This document shows, in pieces, positions 6,452-8,157 of a stretch of DNA of 8,157 bases. How positions within the stretch are numbered: the stretch's first letter is position 1; each line of letters begins with the position of its first letter. The notes beneath the pieces were generated by a model. That model made no database searches, had not been told where the DNA came from, and worked only from the letters and a program-made list of their open reading frames with translations. A program made the translations under genes and the position numbers. The stretch lies in contig PCVM01000009.1 of NCBI GenBank assembly GCA_002796045.1, forward strand, positions 3,209 to 11,365, given 5' to 3'. Source of the stretch: Candidatus Roizmanbacteria bacterium CG11_big_fil_rev_8_21_14_0_20_36_8. GTDB taxonomy: Bacteria; Patescibacteriota; Microgenomatia; UBA1406; GWC2-37-13.

Positions 6452-6754
6452 TTAGCTAACAACGATTTTGTGCTTCTCTAGATTTACTTTGTTACCATTA
6501 AATTGTACTCCTTCATCCGTTAGCCTCTTTTTATGAATATTTGGCCCTCCGCCTCCATAATTTGAAGCTACAGAACCATCCTTCATCACAACTCTGTGAC
6601 ATGGAACTTTGGGCCAGGTTGGATTTGTGTGAAGTATTTGACCGATCGCTCGATATCCTTTTGAACCGATTTTTCGACCAATATCGCCATACGTAGTGAC
6701 ATGCCCGAATGGGATTTTCGAAACAATTTCATATACTTTATTTTTTAGTTTCAT
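6452..6754 (-). CDS. Minimal O6-alkylguanine-DNA alkyltransferase (MGMT/Ogt domain)
   Basis: This protein removes alkyl groups from O6 of guanine in DNA by transferring them to its own cysteine. It has only 100 aa: the C-terminal DNA-binding/active-site domain without the N-terminal domain of Ogt or Ada-C. Visible features are the helix-turn-helix region with the arginine finger (Y34-R35-A36-I37-G38), the asparagine hinge N44-P45, the active-site motif VPCHRVV (50-56) with C52, and the YGGG-PNIHKKRLTDEGV segment (66-83). Because the Cys is kept, it is predicted to be a real transferase and not an alkyltransferase-like (ATL) protein, in which Trp usually replaces it. Its ATG lies inside the upstream HIT gene (17-bp overlap), which suggests translational coupling. 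Single-domain forms of this kind are common in small genomes. Confidence 0.93.
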   Translation of the reverse strand: MKLKNKVYEIVSKIPFGHVTTYGDIGRKIGSKGYRAIGQILHTNPTWPKVPCHRVVMKDGSVASNYGGGGPNIHKKRLTDEGVQFNGNKVNLEKHKIVVS

Positions 6755-7142
6755 TTTTTTCGTTAATTTTATTTAGAATTTCTTTCATTTCAAAATCTTT
6801 AAAAATTACCACTTCTTCAAATCTAATACCTTTTAATTTTGCCGATGACTGCGGTAAAATATGAATGTGCGCATGCAGAACCTCATTTCCTATAGTTAAA
6901 AATGAAATATACTCAGAGTCAAGCGATTTCTGAATTTTATTTGCAACCTTTTTAGCGACACCCCAATATTCTTCAAAGTCAGGTACATCATAGACCCATC
7001 GGTAATGTTTTTTTGGAATTACCAATGCGTGGCCTGCTACTCGTGGAAAGATATCTAAAAATGATAAGTATTTCTCATCCTCGTAAATACGGTTACAAGA
7101 AAGATTGCCGCTTACTATTTTACAAAAAATGCAGGTTTCCAT
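6738..7142 (-). CDS. HIT family protein (histidine triad hydrolase)
   Basis: HIT proteins hydrolyse or transfer nucleoside monophosphates, for example from adenosine phosphoramidates or dinucleoside polyphosphates. This 134-aa protein carries the histidine triad as LHAHIHILP (89-97), with H90, H92 and H94, the last being adjacent to the phosphate site. The N-terminus has the CIFCKIVSG pattern (4-12); C4 and C7 are the zinc-type cysteines seen in many bacterial HIT proteins. The central FLDIFPRVAGHALVIPKKHY (28-47) is the usual HIT core, with R34 replacing the common P or N-containing variants. A charged lysine-rich tail (120-134) overlaps the next gene's start by 17 bp. It is the first gene of its run, and a -10-like box sits at the right place for a transcript starting at or near its ATG. 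The exact substrate cannot be told. Confidence 0.93.
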   Translation of the reverse strand: METCIFCKIVSGNLSCNRIYEDEKYLSFLDIFPRVAGHALVIPKKHYRWVYDVPDFEEYWGVAKKVANKIQKSLDSEYISFLTIGNEVLHAHIHILPQSSAKLKGIRFEEVVIFKDFEMKEILNKINEKNETKK

Positions 7143-7242
7143 ATATTAATAATACTCCATCTTCCGACATATTGACAATCTAATACAACAGTGTATGATA
7201 GTGTAAGCGAGGATGAAAAATAATTATTAATTGTTTTTATTT
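7143..7242. promoter_or_regulatory. Divergent control region between HIT gene and aldolase
   Basis: On the plus strand, TTGACA (7172-7177), a 16-bp spacer and TATGAT (7194-7199) form a near-consensus housekeeping promoter for the aldolase, with a leader of about 37 nt. On the minus strand, TTGTCA (7178-7173), an 18-bp spacer and TATTAT (7154-7149) form a promoter for the HIT gene whose start would fall at its ATG. The two -35 elements share the near-palindromic ATTGACAAT (7171-7179). AGTGTA is repeated 10 bp apart, at 7190-7195 and 7200-7205, straddling the aldolase -10. A GGAG (minus strand, about 12 bases before the HIT ATG) is spaced too far for a typical ribosome site. Confidence 0.6.
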
Positions 7243-8145
7243 ATGAAAATCCATACACCTCTTGATGTTCCTGAAGCTTCAAAACAAACATACGAAGAAA
7301 ATTATAAGGCCATTACACACGATGTAGGAAGATTAATGCTTTTTGCCGGAGATCAAAAAATCGAGCACTTGAATGATGATTTTTATGGAAAAGGAATTCC
7401 TGCAGAAGATAATGATCCTGAACATCTATTCAAGATTGCAAGCCAAGCAAAGATTGGTGTGTTTGCATCGCAACTTGGACTGATTGCACGATATGGAGCA
7501 GATTACAAAGATATACCGTATTTGGTAAAAATGAATTCTAAAAGCCATCTTATTGGCAAAGACCAACGAGATCCATTAAGCGCTGCATGGTACGGAGTTT
7601 CACAGGTTATGGAGCTGAAAAAAAATGCCGGACTGAATATTCTTGGAATCGGATATACTCTCTATTTGGGAAGTGATTTCGAACCACAGATGCTCTCTGA
7701 AGCTGCCCGATTGATATATGAAGCACATCGGCATGGTTTGCTTTCGGTCGTCTGGTGCTATCCACGCGGAAAAGCAGTTCCTAATGAAAAAGATGCACAT
7801 CTCATAGCCGGAGCTGCCGCTACCGCAGCCGTTCTGGGAAGTGATTTTATTAAAGTCAATCCTCCCAGTCAAGATGGTAAAAGTGATGCTTCACTTCTTC
7901 AGGAAGCAACGCAAGCTGCGGGAAGAAGCGGAGTCGTGTGTGCAGGTGGTTCATCTGCAACTGCAGAAACATTTTTGCAAGGATTGTATGATCAGATACA
8001 TACCGGCGGAACTATCGGCAATGCAACAGGCCGAAATATTCATCAAAAACCACTTGGCGAGGCTGTAAGATTTGCAAATTCAATATTTGCAGTTACTGTC
8101 GAGAATAAAAGTGTCAAAGAAGCAATGAAGATTTATCAAGGTTAA
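7243..8145 (+). CDS. Class I fructose-bisphosphate aldolase, archaeal-type (DhnA family)
   Basis: This enzyme interconverts fructose 1,6-bisphosphate with dihydroxyacetone phosphate and glyceraldehyde 3-phosphate in glycolysis and gluconeogenesis, through a Schiff base on lysine. The 300-aa TIM-barrel protein shows AGDQKIEH (35-42) on strand 1, the GIGYTLYLGS segment (135-144), VVWCYPRGKAV (169-179), the Schiff-base lysine K204 in GSDFIKVNPP, and two phosphate-binding glycine segments, CAGGSSA (233-239) and GNATGRNIHQKP (259-270). The whole pattern is of the DhnA/FbaB family, not the metal-dependent class II enzyme. I use the ATG at 7243; a TTG at 7231 would add four residues with no support. 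Its base composition, with many GCN and GGN codons, is richer in GC than the neighbouring membrane-protein genes, as expected for a well-expressed core enzyme. It has its own strong-looking promoter. Confidence 0.93.
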   Translation: MKIHTPLDVPEASKQTYEENYKAITHDVGRLMLFAGDQKIEHLNDDFYGKGIPAEDNDPEHLFKIASQAKIGVFASQLGLIARYGADYKDIPYLVKMNSKSHLIGKDQRDPLSAAWYGVSQVMELKKNAGLNILGIGYTLYLGSDFEPQMLSEAARLIYEAHRHGLLSVVWCYPRGKAVPNEKDAHLIAGAAATAAVLGSDFIKVNPPSQDGKSDASLLQEATQAAGRSGVVCAGGSSATAETFLQGLYDQIHTGGTIGNATGRNIHQKPLGEAVRFANSIFAVTVENKSVKEAMKIYQG

Positions 8146-8157
8146 TAAATTAAATTA

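Noticed and set aside
6439..6462. TTG start for corA, giving eight extra residues.
   Set aside because: It would overlap the alkyltransferase gene, and the family N-terminus fits MIKIYYRN from the ATG at 6438.
7213..7230. A five-codon leader ORF (MKNNY, then TAA) between the aldolase promoter and its ATG, preceded by GAGG.
   Set aside because: The GAGG directly touches the ATG, leaving no room for ribosome binding, and such a short AT-rich ORF is expected by chance.

Overview
The window is AT-rich and gene-dense. It holds nine complete genes and the first codons of a tenth, with almost no spare DNA. The gene content fits a small-genome bacterium, most likely a member of the Patescibacteria (CPR): trmD outside the usual ribosomal-protein operon, a short YidD, a minimal one-domain alkyltransferase, orphan GT-C-like membrane proteins, an archaeal-type class I aldolase, and no Shine-Dalgarno sequence at normal spacing before any start. 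This placement is an inference from gene content and style, not from a marker phylogeny. UGA behaves as a stop, so the Gracilibacteria/SR1 code is unlikely.

Layout. Positions 1-2300 are a minus-strand run: trmD (tRNA m1G37 methyltransferase), an ABC ATPase of the GldA type, its GldF-type ABC-2 permease, and the first 15 codons of what is probably the GldG-type partner. A 24-bp divergent spacer (2301-2324) separates trmD from plus-strand yidD, which is followed by a polytopic membrane protein (2595-3989). That gene meets, tail to tail with a 7-bp overlap, a second polytopic membrane protein (3983-5518, minus strand). The second protein is the last gene of a minus-strand run that reads HIT protein, O6-alkylguanine alkyltransferase, CorA-type metal channel, membrane protein. 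A divergent control region (7143-7242) separates HIT from a plus-strand class I fructose-bisphosphate aldolase that nearly fills the right end.

How the genes fit together. Most are housekeeping functions: tRNA modification, membrane-protein insertion, alkylation repair, divalent-metal transport, nucleotide hydrolysis and glycolysis. The less ordinary part is the convergent pair of large membrane proteins. Both look like GT-C-fold relatives with an acidic first extracytoplasmic loop and a small C-terminal soluble domain ending in a similar 'VYxxKTxxIYK' tail. The GldF/GldA/GldG-like exporter is a second envelope system. I did not find a defence system, mobile element, CRISPR array, RNA gene or clear new multi-gene system.

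The points most worth a second look are a very GC-rich perfect hairpin inside the first membrane-protein gene, a TrmD with a long linker insertion and Glu at the catalytic Asp position, and two compact divergent promoters that seem to give leaderless or nearly leaderless transcripts.
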